Part shown: positions 55,693 to 64,000 of the stretch, one piece after another | How the letters are laid out: every line of letters starts with the position of its first letter | How positions within the stretch are numbered: position 1 is the first letter of the stretch | Source: Shinella lacus | GTDB lineage: Bacteria > Pseudomonadota > Alphaproteobacteria > Rhizobiales > Rhizobiaceae | NCBI RefSeq assembly: GCF_010994755.1 | Contig: NZ_WHSB02000019.1 | Location: forward strand, 1-64,000 | Reading direction: 5' to 3' | Length of the DNA: 64,000 bases | The notes under the pieces: model-generated | Seen by the model: the letters and a program-made list of their open reading frames with translations, nothing else | Told to the model about the DNA's origin: nothing | Database searches by the model: none | Made by a program: the position numbers and the translations under genes

Positions 55693-56493
55693 ATGGCTCG
55701 TTCAGCTCTTCTCAACGTCATGGTTCAGGCCGCCTTCAAGGCCGGCAAGTCGCTCGCCCGCGATTTCGGCGAAGTGCAGAACCTGCAGGTTTCGCTCAAA
55801 GGCCCCGGCGATTACGTCTCCCAGGCCGACCGCAAGGCGGAAAAGCTGCTGCGCGAGGAACTGCTGAAGTCGCGGCCGACCTATGGTTTCCTCGGTGAGG
55901 AATCCGAGGAGATCATCGGCACGGACGGCGCGCATCGCTGGATCGTCGATCCGCTCGATGGCACGACCAACTTCCTGCACGGCATTCCGGCCTTCGCCGT
56001 CTCGATCGCGCTGGAGCGCAATGGCGAGATCGTCGCGGCCGTGGTGCTGAACCCGGCGACCGACGAGCTCTTCACCGCCGAGCGCGGCGGCGGCGCCTTT
56101 GTCAACGACCGCCGCCTGCGCGTCGCGGCCCGCAAGAACCTGTCGGATGCCGTCATCGGTTGCGGCGTGCCGCATCTCGGCCGCGGCAACCACGGCAAGT
56201 TCCTCGTCGAGCTGCGCCACGTCATGGGCGAAGTCGCCGGCATGCGCCGCCTCGGCTCCGCCTCGCTCGACCTCGCCTATGTCGCCGCCGGCCGTTTCGA
56301 CGGTTTCTGGGAGCGCGACCTCATGCCGTGGGATCTCGCAGCCGGCCTTCTCCTGATTCGCGAGGCCGGCGGTTATGCAACCGATCTCGACGGCGGCAAT
56401 GCCATGTTCGATACCGGCACAGTGGTCGCCGGCAACGAATATATCCACAAGGCGCTGCGCGACGTGGTGCATCGCCCGGTGCCGACGCGCTAA
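55693..56493 (+). CDS. suhB: Inositol-1-monophosphatase
   Basis: A 266-aa IMPase: FLGEESEEIIG (first metal Glu), WIVDPLDGTTNFLHGIPAFAVSIAL (the signature with Asp-Pro-Leu-Asp-Gly-Thr-Thr) and FWERDLMPWDLAAG (C-terminal Asp). This is the SuhB branch, different from the HisN copy at 7789. It hydrolyses inositol phosphates; in E. coli SuhB also assists rRNA antitermination. AAGGA lies upstream of the ATG. Confidence 0.93.
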   Translation: MARSALLNVMVQAAFKAGKSLARDFGEVQNLQVSLKGPGDYVSQADRKAEKLLREELLKSRPTYGFLGEESEEIIGTDGAHRWIVDPLDGTTNFLHGIPAFAVSIALERNGEIVAAVVLNPATDELFTAERGGGAFVNDRRLRVAARKNLSDAVIGCGVPHLGRGNHGKFLVELRHVMGEVAGMRRLGSASLDLAYVAAGRFDGFWERDLMPWDLAAGLLLIREAGGYATDLDGGNAMFDTGTVVAGNEYIHKALRDVVHRPVPTR

Positions 56494-56603
56494 CAGCGTG
56501 TGATAGCGGCGCTTTCCTGCGCCGCTGTGGCCGGCAAGCCCTTCAATTCGGCATAATCTTCCTCTAGTCTCCCGCCCGACCGAGGAAGTGGAGATGCGAC
56601 TAC

Positions 56604-57683
56604 ATGGCTAAGCTGGCGCTGTCGGGTTGGGGAGGGTCGGCCGAGTCCGGGGACGATTATCCCCACAAACTCTCGAGCCCCATGGCGTTCTTCTGGACGA
56701 TGGTGATCTTCCTCATCATCGTCGGGTTCGTCGCTGCCATTCTCTTCCGCCAGGCGCAATCGGCCTTCCTCAGCAATCCGGGTCTCAACGGCCTCATCAT
56801 CGGCGTGCTGCTGATCGGCATCCTGCTGGTGTTCAACCATGTGCTGGCGCTTCGGCCGGAAGTGCGCTGGTTCAATTCCTTCCGCGCGGCAGGCAGCGCG
56901 GAAAAAGTCGGGCGCGACCCGGTGCTGCTCGCGCCGATGCGTTCGCTGATCGGCCGGCGCCATTCGATGGCGCTGTCGACAGCGGCGCTGCGCTCCATCC
57001 TCGATTCCATCGCCACCCGCCTCGACGAATCGCGCGATACGTCGCGCTACCTCATCGGCCTCCTCGTCTTCCTCGGCCTGCTCGGCACCTTCTGGGGCCT
57101 GCTCGGCACGATCGGCTCGATCAGCGCGGTCATCCAGTCGCTCGATGCCGGCGGCGGCACGGCGAACGACATTCTCACCGCCCTCAAGGAAGGTCTCTCC
57201 GCGCCGCTCGAAGGCATGGGCACGGCCTTCTCCACCTCGCTCTTCGGTCTTGCGAGCTCGCTGATCCTCGGCTTCCTTGATCTCCAGGCCGGCCGCGCGC
57301 AGAACCGCTTCTATACGGAGCTGGAAAACTGGCTCTCCTCCGTCACCGATGTCGGCTCGGAGCTCCAGCCGGCGGCCGACCTCGCGGCGTCGTCCGCCAC
57401 CGACGTGCAGGCGCTGGCCCAGCAGATCCTGAAACTCGCGCAGGAAGGCGGCGCCGGCCGCTCGACCGCGGCGATGGCGAGCCTTGCGGAAGGCATTCAG
57501 GGTCTCGTCAAGAACATGCGCAGCGAGCAGCAGATGCTGCGCGACTGGATCGAGGCGCAGCAGGAGGAATCGAAGGCGCTGCGCCGCACGCTGGACAGGA
57601 TCGCCGCGCGCAGCGGTGAAAAGGCCGTGGAAAAACTGCCGGAGCGCGTCACGGAAAAAGCCCACAAGGCCGGGGGCGAATAA
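56604..57683 (+). CDS. MotA/TolQ/ExbB-like inner-membrane protein
   Basis: A 359-aa membrane protein with hydrophobic segments at about 28-48, 63-82, 150-175 and 200-225. The TolQ/MotA-type core is LGLLGTFWGLLGTIGSISAVI and LEGMGTAFSTSLFGLASSLILGFLDLQ. A coiled cytoplasmic tail of 130 residues follows. It is directly followed, with no gap, by an OmpA-domain gene, reproducing a MotA-MotB style pair. The pair may use ion flow for envelope work other than flagellar rotation; this is an inference from architecture. Confidence 0.85.
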   Translation: MAKLALSGWGGSAESGDDYPHKLSSPMAFFWTMVIFLIIVGFVAAILFRQAQSAFLSNPGLNGLIIGVLLIGILLVFNHVLALRPEVRWFNSFRAAGSAEKVGRDPVLLAPMRSLIGRRHSMALSTAALRSILDSIATRLDESRDTSRYLIGLLVFLGLLGTFWGLLGTIGSISAVIQSLDAGGGTANDILTALKEGLSAPLEGMGTAFSTSLFGLASSLILGFLDLQAGRAQNRFYTELENWLSSVTDVGSELQPAADLAASSATDVQALAQQILKLAQEGGAGRSTAAMASLAEGIQGLVKNMRSEQQMLRDWIEAQQEESKALRRTLDRIAARSGEKAVEKLPERVTEKAHKAGGE

Positions 57684-58715
57684 ATGGCGCTCGCCCGCAA
57701 CCGGCGCAGCCAGCGGACGGTCGATTACTGGCCGGGTTTCGTCGATGCGCTGTCGACGCTGCTGCTCTCCATCATGTTCCTGCTCACCGTCTTCGTGCTG
57801 GCGCAGTTCTTCCTCAGCCGCGAAATCTCCGGCAAGGACGACGTGCTCAACCGGCTGACCAGCCAGATCAACGAGTTGACGCAGCTGCTGGCGCTGGAAA
57901 AGAGCGGCAAGCAGGATCTCGAAGATTCGCTCGCCAATCTCCAGGCCTCGCTCGCCCAGTCGGAAAGCGACCGCACTCGCCTGCAGCAATTGCTCGATAG
58001 CGGCGCCGGTGCTTCCGATGTCGCAACGGCCCGCGCGACCACGCTGGAAGGCGAGCTAGATGCGGAAAAGCAGGTGACAGCGCGCGCCATGAGCCAGATC
58101 GAGCTCCTCAACCAGCAGATTGCGGCGCTGCGCAGCCAGATCGCCGCCGTGGAGGAGGCGCTCCAGGCCTCCGAGGCGAAGGACCAGTCCTCGCAGGCGA
58201 AGATCGCCGATCTCGGCCGCCGCCTCAACGTCGCGCTGGCGCAGCGCGTGCAGGAACTCAACCGCTACCGGTCCGACTTCTTCGGCCGCCTGCGCGAAAT
58301 CCTCTCCGACCGCGAAAACATCCGCATCGTCGGCGACCGCTTCGTCTTCCAGTCGGAAGTGCTGTTCCCCTCGGGCGGCAACGAGCTGAACGCGGAAGGG
58401 CAGGCGGAGATGGGCAAGCTCGCCACCGCGTTGCTCGACCTTTCGCGTGAAATCCCCGCCGAGATCAACTGGGTGCTGCGCGTCGACGGCCATACCGACA
58501 ATGTGCCGCTCTCCGGCACCGGCCGCTACCGCGACAACTGGGAGCTCTCCTCCGCCCGCGCGACCTCCGTCGTGAAGTTCCTCATCGCCAACGGCGTGCC
58601 GGCCAACCGGCTCGTCGCGGCGGGCTTTGGCGAGTTCCAGCCGATCGCCGAAGGGCAGGACGACGCGGCGCGCGCCACCAATCGGCGTATCGAGTTGAAA
58701 CTCACCGAACGCTAA
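57684..58715 (+). CDS. MotB/OmpA-like peptidoglycan-binding membrane protein
   Basis: A 343-aa protein with one N-terminal transmembrane helix (STLLLSIMFLLTVFVLAQFFL). The motif WPGFVDALSTL carries the Asp equivalent to the ion-channel Asp of MotB/TolR. A coiled coil covers about 50-195 and an OmpA domain about 215-340 (RVDGHTDNVPLSG, LSSARATSVVKFL, ATNRRIELKL). It anchors to peptidoglycan. Together with the upstream MotA-like gene it would form an ion-driven complex. Confidence 0.9.
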   Translation: MALARNRRSQRTVDYWPGFVDALSTLLLSIMFLLTVFVLAQFFLSREISGKDDVLNRLTSQINELTQLLALEKSGKQDLEDSLANLQASLAQSESDRTRLQQLLDSGAGASDVATARATTLEGELDAEKQVTARAMSQIELLNQQIAALRSQIAAVEEALQASEAKDQSSQAKIADLGRRLNVALAQRVQELNRYRSDFFGRLREILSDRENIRIVGDRFVFQSEVLFPSGGNELNAEGQAEMGKLATALLDLSREIPAEINWVLRVDGHTDNVPLSGTGRYRDNWELSSARATSVVKFLIANGVPANRLVAAGFGEFQPIAEGQDDAARATNRRIELKLTER

Positions 58716-58856
58716 GACCGATCAACACTCAGCCCAGGCCGGCCTGCAAACGGCGATTTTCCGTGCTTCCGGTGCTCACGTACTGAAAGTACGCTGCGCT
58801 CCGGGTCACGGAAACTCACCATTTTCGGCACAGCCTGAACTGAATGTCGATCGGTC
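58716..58856. repeat. 141-base palindromic repeat between OmpA-like and flavoprotein genes
   Basis: Outer arms GACCGATC...CAGGC (58716-58739) and GCCTG...GATCGGTC (58833-58856) are inverted with about five mismatches in 24. Inside, TTTCCGTG pairs with CACGGAAA and CGTAC/GTACG forms a central hairpin. The core (CCGTGCTTCCGGTGCTCACGTAC) is a familiar dispersed proteobacterial/rhizobial repeat. It starts directly at the stop codon of the OmpA gene. Confidence 0.75.
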
Positions 58857-58924
58857 CTAGCCGCCTTCGTTGATCTTACGCAGACGTGCGCGTAAGTTTT
58901 CCCGATAGGGGCGGGAGGCTTGCG

Positions 58925-60568
58925 GTGGATTGCGATCTGTTGGTAATCGGGGCGGGGCTTGCGGGCCTCGTGGCGGCGACGGAGGCGGCCGGCCGCGGCT
59001 TTAAGGTCATCGTCATCGACCAGGAGGGCGAGCAGAGCCTTGGCGGGCAGGCCTTCTGGTCGCTCGGTGGACTGTTCTTCATCGACAGTCCGGAACAGCG
59101 GCGCCTGCGCATTCGCGACACTCTCGCGCTCGCCCGGCAGGACTGGTTCGGCTCGGCGGGCTTCGACCGGCCGGAGGATCACTGGCCGCGCCTGTGGGCG
59201 GATGCCTATCTCGACTTTGCCAGCGGCGAGAAACGCGCCTGGCTGCATGCCATGGGCATGCGCTGGTTCCCCGTCGTCGGCTGGGCAGAGCGTGGCGGCG
59301 GGCTTGCCACCGGGCACGGTAATTCGGTGCCGCGCTTTCACGTCACCTGGGGCACCGGCCCGGGTGTGTTGGCGCCTTTCCTCAAGCGGGCCGAGGCGTT
59401 GCGTGCGTCCAAGGCGCTCTTCTTCCGCTTCCGCCATCGGGTGGACGGCCTCATCGTCGAGAACGGCGCGATCGTCGGCGCGCATGGCGCCGTGCTGAAG
59501 CCGGACAATGCCGGGCGGGGCCGGTCGAGCTCACGCGAGGTCGTGGGCGATTTCAGCCTGCGCGCCGGCGCCGTGCTTGTCGCCTCCGGCGGCATCGGCG
59601 GCAATCCAGATCTCGTGCGGCAGAACTGGCCGCGCGACCGCCTCGGCGAACCGCCGGATTTCATGGTGAGCGGCGTTCCGGCCCATGTCGACGGGCGCAT
59701 GCTGGCGATTGCGCAGACGGCCGGCGGCTCCGTCATCAATGGCGACCGCATGTGGCATTACACCGAGGGCCTCCGGAACTGGGATCCGATCTGGCCGGGC
59801 CATGGCATCCGCATCCTGCCGGGGCCATCCTCGCTCTGGCTCGATGCGACGGGCCGGCGTTTTGCGGCCCCCGCCATGCCGGGTTTCGACACGCTGGCGA
59901 CACTGAAGGCGATCCGCGCGACCGGCCATGACCATAGCTGGTTCATCCTGACGCGGGCGATCATCAAGAAGGAATTCGCGCTCTCCGGGTCCGAGCAGAA
60001 CCCCGATCTCACCGGCAAGGACATCCCGCTGCTGCTGAAACGCCTCGGCCGGAACCCGCCCGGCCCGGTGCAGGCCTTCATGGACAAGGGTGCGGATTTC
60101 GTGGTGCGCAACGATCTCGCCGACCTCGTCTCCGCCATGAACGGTCTCACCGGCGAGCCGCTTCTGGACGTGGCGCGGGTGCGGGCCGAAGTGGAGGCGC
60201 GCGACCGGGAGATCGACAACCCCTTCTCCAAGGATGCGCAGGTCACAGCGATCCGCGGCGCGCGCGCCTATCTCGGCGACAGGCTGATGCGCACGGCGCG
60301 GCCGCACCGGCTGCTCGATCCGAAGGCCGGACCACTGATTGCCGTGCGGCTCAACATCCTGACGCGCAAGACGCTGGGCGGCTTGCAGACCAATCTGTCC
60401 GGGCAAGTGCTGGAGCTTTCCGGCAAGCCGGTGCCGGGCCTCTATGCGGCGGGCGAGGCGGCCGGTTTCGGCGGCGGCGGCTTGCATGGCTACAATGCGC
60501 TGGAGGGCACGTTCCTCGGCGGCTGCCTGTTTTCCGGCCGCGTGGCGGGAAGGGCGGTCGGCGCCTGA
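58925..60568 (+). CDS. FAD-binding dehydrogenase (fumarate reductase/KSTD-like flavoprotein)
   Basis: A 547-aa flavoprotein. The FAD motif at the very N-terminus is DLLVIGAGLAGLVAATEAAGRGFKVIVIDQ. Conserved blocks are LGGQAFWSLGGLFF, the second nucleotide block VLVASGGIGGNPDLV and the C-terminal GLYAAGEAAGFGGGGLHGYNALEGTFLGGCLFSGRVAGRA. It belongs to the putative FAD-binding dehydrogenases related to 3-ketosteroid dehydrogenase. Substrate unknown. GTG 58925 has GGGAGG 6 bases upstream; starting further upstream would extend a non-conserved segment. Confidence 0.88.
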   Translation: MDCDLLVIGAGLAGLVAATEAAGRGFKVIVIDQEGEQSLGGQAFWSLGGLFFIDSPEQRRLRIRDTLALARQDWFGSAGFDRPEDHWPRLWADAYLDFASGEKRAWLHAMGMRWFPVVGWAERGGGLATGHGNSVPRFHVTWGTGPGVLAPFLKRAEALRASKALFFRFRHRVDGLIVENGAIVGAHGAVLKPDNAGRGRSSSREVVGDFSLRAGAVLVASGGIGGNPDLVRQNWPRDRLGEPPDFMVSGVPAHVDGRMLAIAQTAGGSVINGDRMWHYTEGLRNWDPIWPGHGIRILPGPSSLWLDATGRRFAAPAMPGFDTLATLKAIRATGHDHSWFILTRAIIKKEFALSGSEQNPDLTGKDIPLLLKRLGRNPPGPVQAFMDKGADFVVRNDLADLVSAMNGLTGEPLLDVARVRAEVEARDREIDNPFSKDAQVTAIRGARAYLGDRLMRTARPHRLLDPKAGPLIAVRLNILTRKTLGGLQTNLSGQVLELSGKPVPGLYAAGEAAGFGGGGLHGYNALEGTFLGGCLFSGRVAGRAVGA

Positions 60569-60587
60569 AAGCGCCGACCGGAGATGA

Positions 60588-61580
60588 TCAATCCATCTGG
60601 ATCTTGGCGCCTTCGACGACCGGCTTCCACTTGGCAAGCTCGGCGGTCACATGTTTGCCGAGTTCCTCCGGCGTCGAGCCGACGATCGTCGCGCTGAACT
60701 CCTTCATGCGCTCGATGACGGCGGGGTCCTTCAGCGTGTTGTTGGCCGCCTCATTCAGCTTGGCGACGACCTCCGTCGGCGTGCCGGCCGGCGCAAAGAG
60801 CGCGTTCCACGTATAGGTCTCGTAGCCGGGAATGCCGGATTCGGCGATGGTCGGCACATCCGGGAAGGAGGCAGCGCGTTCCTTCGTCGTGACGGCGAGC
60901 GCGCGCAGCGTGCCGGCCTTGATGTGGGCGGAGGAGGAGGGCAGGTTGTCGAACATGATCGGGATCTGGTTGCCGATCACGTCATTCAGCGCCGGACCGG
61001 AGCCCTTGTAGGGCACATGCTGCATGCTGACGCCGGCCATGCTCTTGAAGAGTTCGCCGGAAAGGTGCAGCGGCGTGCCGTTGCCCGAAGAGGCATAGCT
61101 GTAGCCCTGCGGATCGGCCTTCAGGAGCGCCAGCAGCTCCTCGACATTCTTCGCCGGCAGTTCGGGATTCACCACCAGCACGTTCGGCACGACGACGAGC
61201 AGCGAGACGGGCGCAAAGTCCTTTTCCGCATCATAGGGTTTCGTCTTGAGGATGAGCGGGTTCAGCGCATGGGTGGCGACGGTTCCCATCAGGATCGTGT
61301 AGCCGTCCGGGTCCGCGCGCGCCACGCGGTCCGCACCGAGGCTGCCGCCGGCACCGCCGACGTTCTCCACGATGACCTGCTGGCCAAGCCCCTCCGACAT
61401 CTTCTGCGCGATGATGCGCGCGACCACGTCCGTCGAGCCGCCGGCGGCGAAGGGCACGACGAGCGTGATGGTCCGGTCGGGAAATTGCTGGGCGCTGGCG
61501 GGCAGGCCGAGTGCCAGAGATGCCAGCACGGTGGTGCCGAGGGCCATGAGGGTACGGCGGGTGATCGTCGAAAATGCCAC
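60588..61580 (-). CDS. Bug-family (tripartite tricarboxylate transporter) substrate-binding protein
   Basis: A 330-aa periplasmic binding protein with a Tat-like/Sec signal (TRRTLMALGTTVLASLALGLPASA). Family blocks are RTITLVVPFAAGGSTDVVARIIAQKMSEGLGQQVIVEN, GGSLGADRVARADPDGYTILMGT, HLSGELFKSMAGVSMQHVPYKGSGPALNDVIG and WNALFAPAGTP. Bug proteins bind carboxylates and feed TctAB-type transporters; no tctAB genes are here, as is common for orphan Bug genes. The start is GTG 61580 with GGAGGAG upstream. Confidence 0.92.
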   Translation of the reverse strand: MAFSTITRRTLMALGTTVLASLALGLPASAQQFPDRTITLVVPFAAGGSTDVVARIIAQKMSEGLGQQVIVENVGGAGGSLGADRVARADPDGYTILMGTVATHALNPLILKTKPYDAEKDFAPVSLLVVVPNVLVVNPELPAKNVEELLALLKADPQGYSYASSGNGTPLHLSGELFKSMAGVSMQHVPYKGSGPALNDVIGNQIPIMFDNLPSSSAHIKAGTLRALAVTTKERAASFPDVPTIAESGIPGYETYTWNALFAPAGTPTEVVAKLNEAANNTLKDPAVIERMKEFSATIVGSTPEELGKHVTAELAKWKPVVEGAKIQMD

Positions 61581-61675
61581 GGGGTTCTCCTCCCAATAGT
61601 GACGCCGGCCAAGAATGACGCAGGTCGCCCCTTCACAATAGGGCGGCAGGCCGGGGAGGCAAGGGCAGGTAACGG

Positions 61676-63499
61676 TTAACTCGCCGCGCGGTCTTCTCCC
61701 AGGAAAGCCTGGCCGCCATGATCGAACTGCAACCGGGCAAGGCGGGCATAGAGGCCATCCTGGCGGATCAGCGACTGGTGCGTGCCCTCCTCGACGACGC
61801 GGCCGGCCTCCATGACGAGGATGCGGTCGGCCTTGAGCACGGTCGCAAGGCGATGCGCAATGACGATCGTCGTGCGCTTGCCCATCTGGCCGTCGAGCGC
61901 CTTCTGCACCAGCGTCTCGCTTTCGGCATCGAGCGCGGAGGTCGCCTCGTCGAGCAGCAGCAGGGGCGCATCCTTCAGGATGGCGCGGGCAATCGCGATG
62001 CGCTGGCGCTGGCCGCCGGACAGGGTCACGCCGCGCTCGCCGACCATCGTGTCGCACCCCTTGTCGAGGCGCGCGATGAACTCTTCCGCCTGTGCGGCGC
62101 GGGCGGCGGCCTGCACCGCCTCGTCGCTGACATTGGTCAGTCCGAAGGCGATGTTGTCGCGGATCGTCGCGGCGAAGATGGTGACGTCCTGTGGCACCAG
62201 CGCGATGCGGCGGCGCAGCTCTTCCGGGTCGGCGGCGCGCAGGTCCACGCCGTCGAGCGAGATTCTGCCGGCATCGGGATCGTAGAAACGCAGGATGAGT
62301 GACAGGATCGTGCTCTTGCCGGCGCCGGAGGGGCCGACGATGGCGACGGTCTCGCCGGGTTTCACCGCGAAGCTCAGGCCGTTGACGCTGCGATAGCCGG
62401 GACGGGCAGGGTAGGAGAAGTGCACGTCCTCGAAGGCGAGTTCGCCGCGGGCGGGCTGCGGCAGTGCGACGGGATGGGCAGGCGCCTTGATCGCCGGGTT
62501 TTCGGCGAGCAGTTCCGTCAGGCGTTCGGCGGCACCGGCGGCCTGCGAAAGCTCGCCCCAGACTTCCGACAGCGCGCCGAGGCTGCCGGCGGCGAAGACG
62601 GCGTAGAGCAGGAACTGGCCGAGCGTGCCGGGCGAAAGATTGCCGGCGAGCACGTCGCGGGCGCCGAACCACAGGACGGCGACGACGGAACCGAAGATCA
62701 TGGCGATCGCAAAACCCGTCAGCAGCGAGCGGGCGCGGATGGCGGCGCGGGCGGCTTCATAGGCGCTTTCGACATTGCCGAAGAAGCGGGCGCGGGCGGC
62801 TTCTTCCGCATTGAAGGCCTGGAGCGTGCGGGTCGCGCCGATCGCCTCGCCGGCATAGGCGGAGGCTGCGGCGAGTGTATCCTGCGCCTCGCGCGAGCGG
62901 CGACGCACGGAGCGGCCGAAGGCGACAAGCGGGAAGACGATGACCGGAATGGCCGCGATGACGAGGCTGGACAGTTTCGGGCTGGTATAGACCATCATCG
63001 CGATGGCACCCAGACAGAGGATGAGATTGCGCAGTGCCACCGAGGCCGTCGCGCCGACGGCGGACTTGATCTGCGTCGTATCGGCGGTGAGCCGCGAGAC
63101 GATCTCGCCGGATTGGTTCACATCGAAGAAGGCGGGCGACAGTTTCGTCACATGGGCGAACACGTCACGGCGGAGATCCGCGACGATACGCTCGCCGAGC
63201 GTGATGACGAAATAGTAGCGCATACCGCTCGCGACCGCGAGCAGGCCGGCCAGCACGAAGAGCATCATGAAATAGGTGTTGATGAAGCCTGCATCGGCAC
63301 CGGAGAAGCCATGGTCGATCATGCGGCGCACGGCGAGCGGCAGGATGAGCGTCGTGATGGCGGCCATGACCAGCGCCACGAGCGCACCGGCGACGAGGCC
63401 GCGGTAACGGCCGATATAGGGAAGGAGCCTGCCCAGCGGACGGACGGTCCGGCGCTCGGTTTTCGCCGGCGCGGTTGCTTCTCTGTCTGCGGACACCAT
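61676..63499 (-). CDS. ABC exporter, fused permease-ATPase (MsbA/ABCB type)
   Basis: A 607-aa half-transporter. Six hydrophobic helices lie in about residues 35-310. The ATPase domain at about 345-590 has Walker [12 protein letters not shown]-loop LVPQDVTIF, signature [10 protein letters not shown], Walker [13 protein letters not shown] and H-loop VIAHRLATV. It would homodimerise to export lipids or drugs. The ATG at 63499 follows GGGGGT; ATGs 66 bases or more upstream would add a non-conserved extension. Divergent from rpmE. Confidence 0.92.
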   Translation of the reverse strand: MVSADREATAPAKTERRTVRPLGRLLPYIGRYRGLVAGALVALVMAAITTLILPLAVRRMIDHGFSGADAGFINTYFMMLFVLAGLLAVASGMRYYFVITLGERIVADLRRDVFAHVTKLSPAFFDVNQSGEIVSRLTADTTQIKSAVGATASVALRNLILCLGAIAMMVYTSPKLSSLVIAAIPVIVFPLVAFGRSVRRRSREAQDTLAAASAYAGEAIGATRTLQAFNAEEAARARFFGNVESAYEAARAAIRARSLLTGFAIAMIFGSVVAVLWFGARDVLAGNLSPGTLGQFLLYAVFAAGSLGALSEVWGELSQAAGAAERLTELLAENPAIKAPAHPVALPQPARGELAFEDVHFSYPARPGYRSVNGLSFAVKPGETVAIVGPSGAGKSTILSLILRFYDPDAGRISLDGVDLRAADPEELRRRIALVPQDVTIFAATIRDNIAFGLTNVSDEAVQAAARAAQAEEFIARLDKGCDTMVGERGVTLSGGQRQRIAIARAILKDAPLLLLDEATSALDAESETLVQKALDGQMGKRTTIVIAHRLATVLKADRILVMEAGRVVEEGTHQSLIRQDGLYARLARLQFDHGGQAFLGEDRAAS

Positions 63500-63689
63500 A
63501 CCCCCGTTTCCAGTGCCTGGCGGCACGAATTGTCTTTCGGCTCTTGTTATCCAGACGGCCTTCATGTATAGGCTCGCCATCGAATTGGGAAGCCGTAGGT
63601 CTAGCCGACCGCGGCTTCATTTACGTCTTTGGCCCCGCTGTCGCAATGCGTTGCGACAAATGGCCCCCGGAACAAGCAGGAAGATTGTC

Positions 63690-63911
63690 ATGAAGGCTGA
63701 TATCCATCCCGACTACCACGTCATCAAGGTCGTCATGACCGACGGCACCGAGTACGAAACCCGCTCGACCTGGGGTTCGGAAGGCGCAACGATGAACCTC
63801 GAAATCGACCCGACCTCGCACCCGGCCTGGACCGGCGGCAACCAGCAGATGCTGGACCGCGGCGGCCGCGTTTCCAAGTTCAAGAAGCGTTTCTCGGGCC
63901 TCGGCCTCTAA
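63690..63911 (+). CDS. rpmE: Ribosomal protein bL31 (cysteine-free type)
   Basis: A 73-aa protein: [32 protein letters not shown] and RVSKFKKRF at the end. It has the bL31 pattern but none of the four zinc cysteines. The ATG at 63690 has AGGAAG 7 bases upstream. A terminator follows. It is a large-subunit ribosomal protein. Confidence 0.95.
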   Translation: MKADIHPDYHVIKVVMTDGTEYETRSTWGSEGATMNLEIDPTSHPAWTGGNQQMLDRGGRVSKFKKRFSGLGL

Positions 63912-63936
63912 TCTGCTTCTACTAGACGATTTCAAG

Positions 63937-63961
63937 AACCCGGCTTCGGCCGGGTTTTTTG
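63937..63961 (+). terminator. Terminator of rpmE
   Basis: AACCCGG/CCGGGTT with the loop CTTCGG is followed by six T residues, 25 bases after the rpmE stop codon. Confidence 0.92.
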
Positions 63962-64000
63962 TTGCCTGCAGTTTGCGGCTTGGCTCGTGCACGCTAAACC

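Noticed and set aside
61581..62672. Upstream extension of the Bug protein to a 694-aa frame
   Set aside because: The extension lies antisense to the ABC exporter ATPase domain and encodes an Arg/Pro-rich nonsense segment; the GTG at 61580 has a good ribosome-binding site.

Overview
The window looks like chromosomal DNA of a Rhizobiaceae alphaproteobacterium (Rhizobium, Agrobacterium, Shinella or Ensifer type). The evidence is high GC with strongly GC-biased third codon positions, typical rhizobial core genes (cpdR, a DUF2312/GapR gene, homospermidine synthase, Omp10, DUF882 and DUF1036 proteins, cysteine-free bL31 and bL36), and several families of palindromic intergenic repeats that I recognise from rhizobial genomes. 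Most of the window is ordinary housekeeping sequence. No phage, integrase, transposase or CRISPR array was seen.

Layout. 1-3.1 kb: the end of an enolase-superfamily dehydratase, a tiny lipoprotein, an orphan LytS-type histidine kinase and a xanthine/uracil (NCS2) permease. 3.1-5.9 kb: a small AT-richer accessory patch with decayed DNA, an RTX protein and an unknown protein, lying against the 3' end of tRNA-Val(GAC). 6-11.7 kb: cpdR, N-formylglutamate amidohydrolase, hisN, a lysophospholipase-like hydrolase, hsp20 and threonine aldolase. 12-18.5 kb: gltB-gltD glutamate synthase behind a long structured leader. 18.5-24.8 kb: a second RTX protein, two PepSY proteins flanking a two-component system, an SGNH/DUF459 protein and an MltB-type transglycosylase. 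25-35.7 kb: galU, a beta-barrel protein, kdsD, nfeD-qmcA, hemH, a 5'-nucleotidase with LysM, omp10 and hss. 35.8-40.5 kb: the pepF-pabB-pabC-DUF3445 operon. 40.7-49.8 kb: a sigma-54 activator, a DUF882 protein, gapR, a second formylglutamate hydrolase, pyk, a hydrolase and a TPR protein. 49.8-64 kb: rpmJ, purE-purK, two DUF465 proteins, an ArsR regulator with a TauE exporter, a thiE-like gene, a Sel1 protein, suhB, a MotA/TolQ-like plus OmpA-like pair, a flavoprotein, a Bug-type binding protein, an ABC exporter and rpmE.

The most interesting material is non-coding. (i) A minus-strand small RNA at about 7532-7612 has a near-consensus promoter, a 10-nt anti-Shine-Dalgarno motif and a terminator, and resembles rhizobial MmgR (alpha-r8). 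(ii) A second minus-strand RNA candidate at about 9601-9712 has a C/U-rich anti-SD loop and a strong terminator. (iii) hsp20 has a sigma-32-type promoter and a ROSE-type RNA thermometer over its ribosome-binding site. (iv) The gltB leader (about 11956-12123) contains five consecutive hairpins, the last followed by a U tract. (v) A long rhizobial palindromic repeat is inserted in frame inside pabC and adds roughly 58 residues, as Rickettsia palindromic elements do. At least four other repeat copies of different types lie between genes.

The RNA and repeat calls rest on hand-read base pairing and remembered family features. Family assignments need covariance-model or genome-wide searches.
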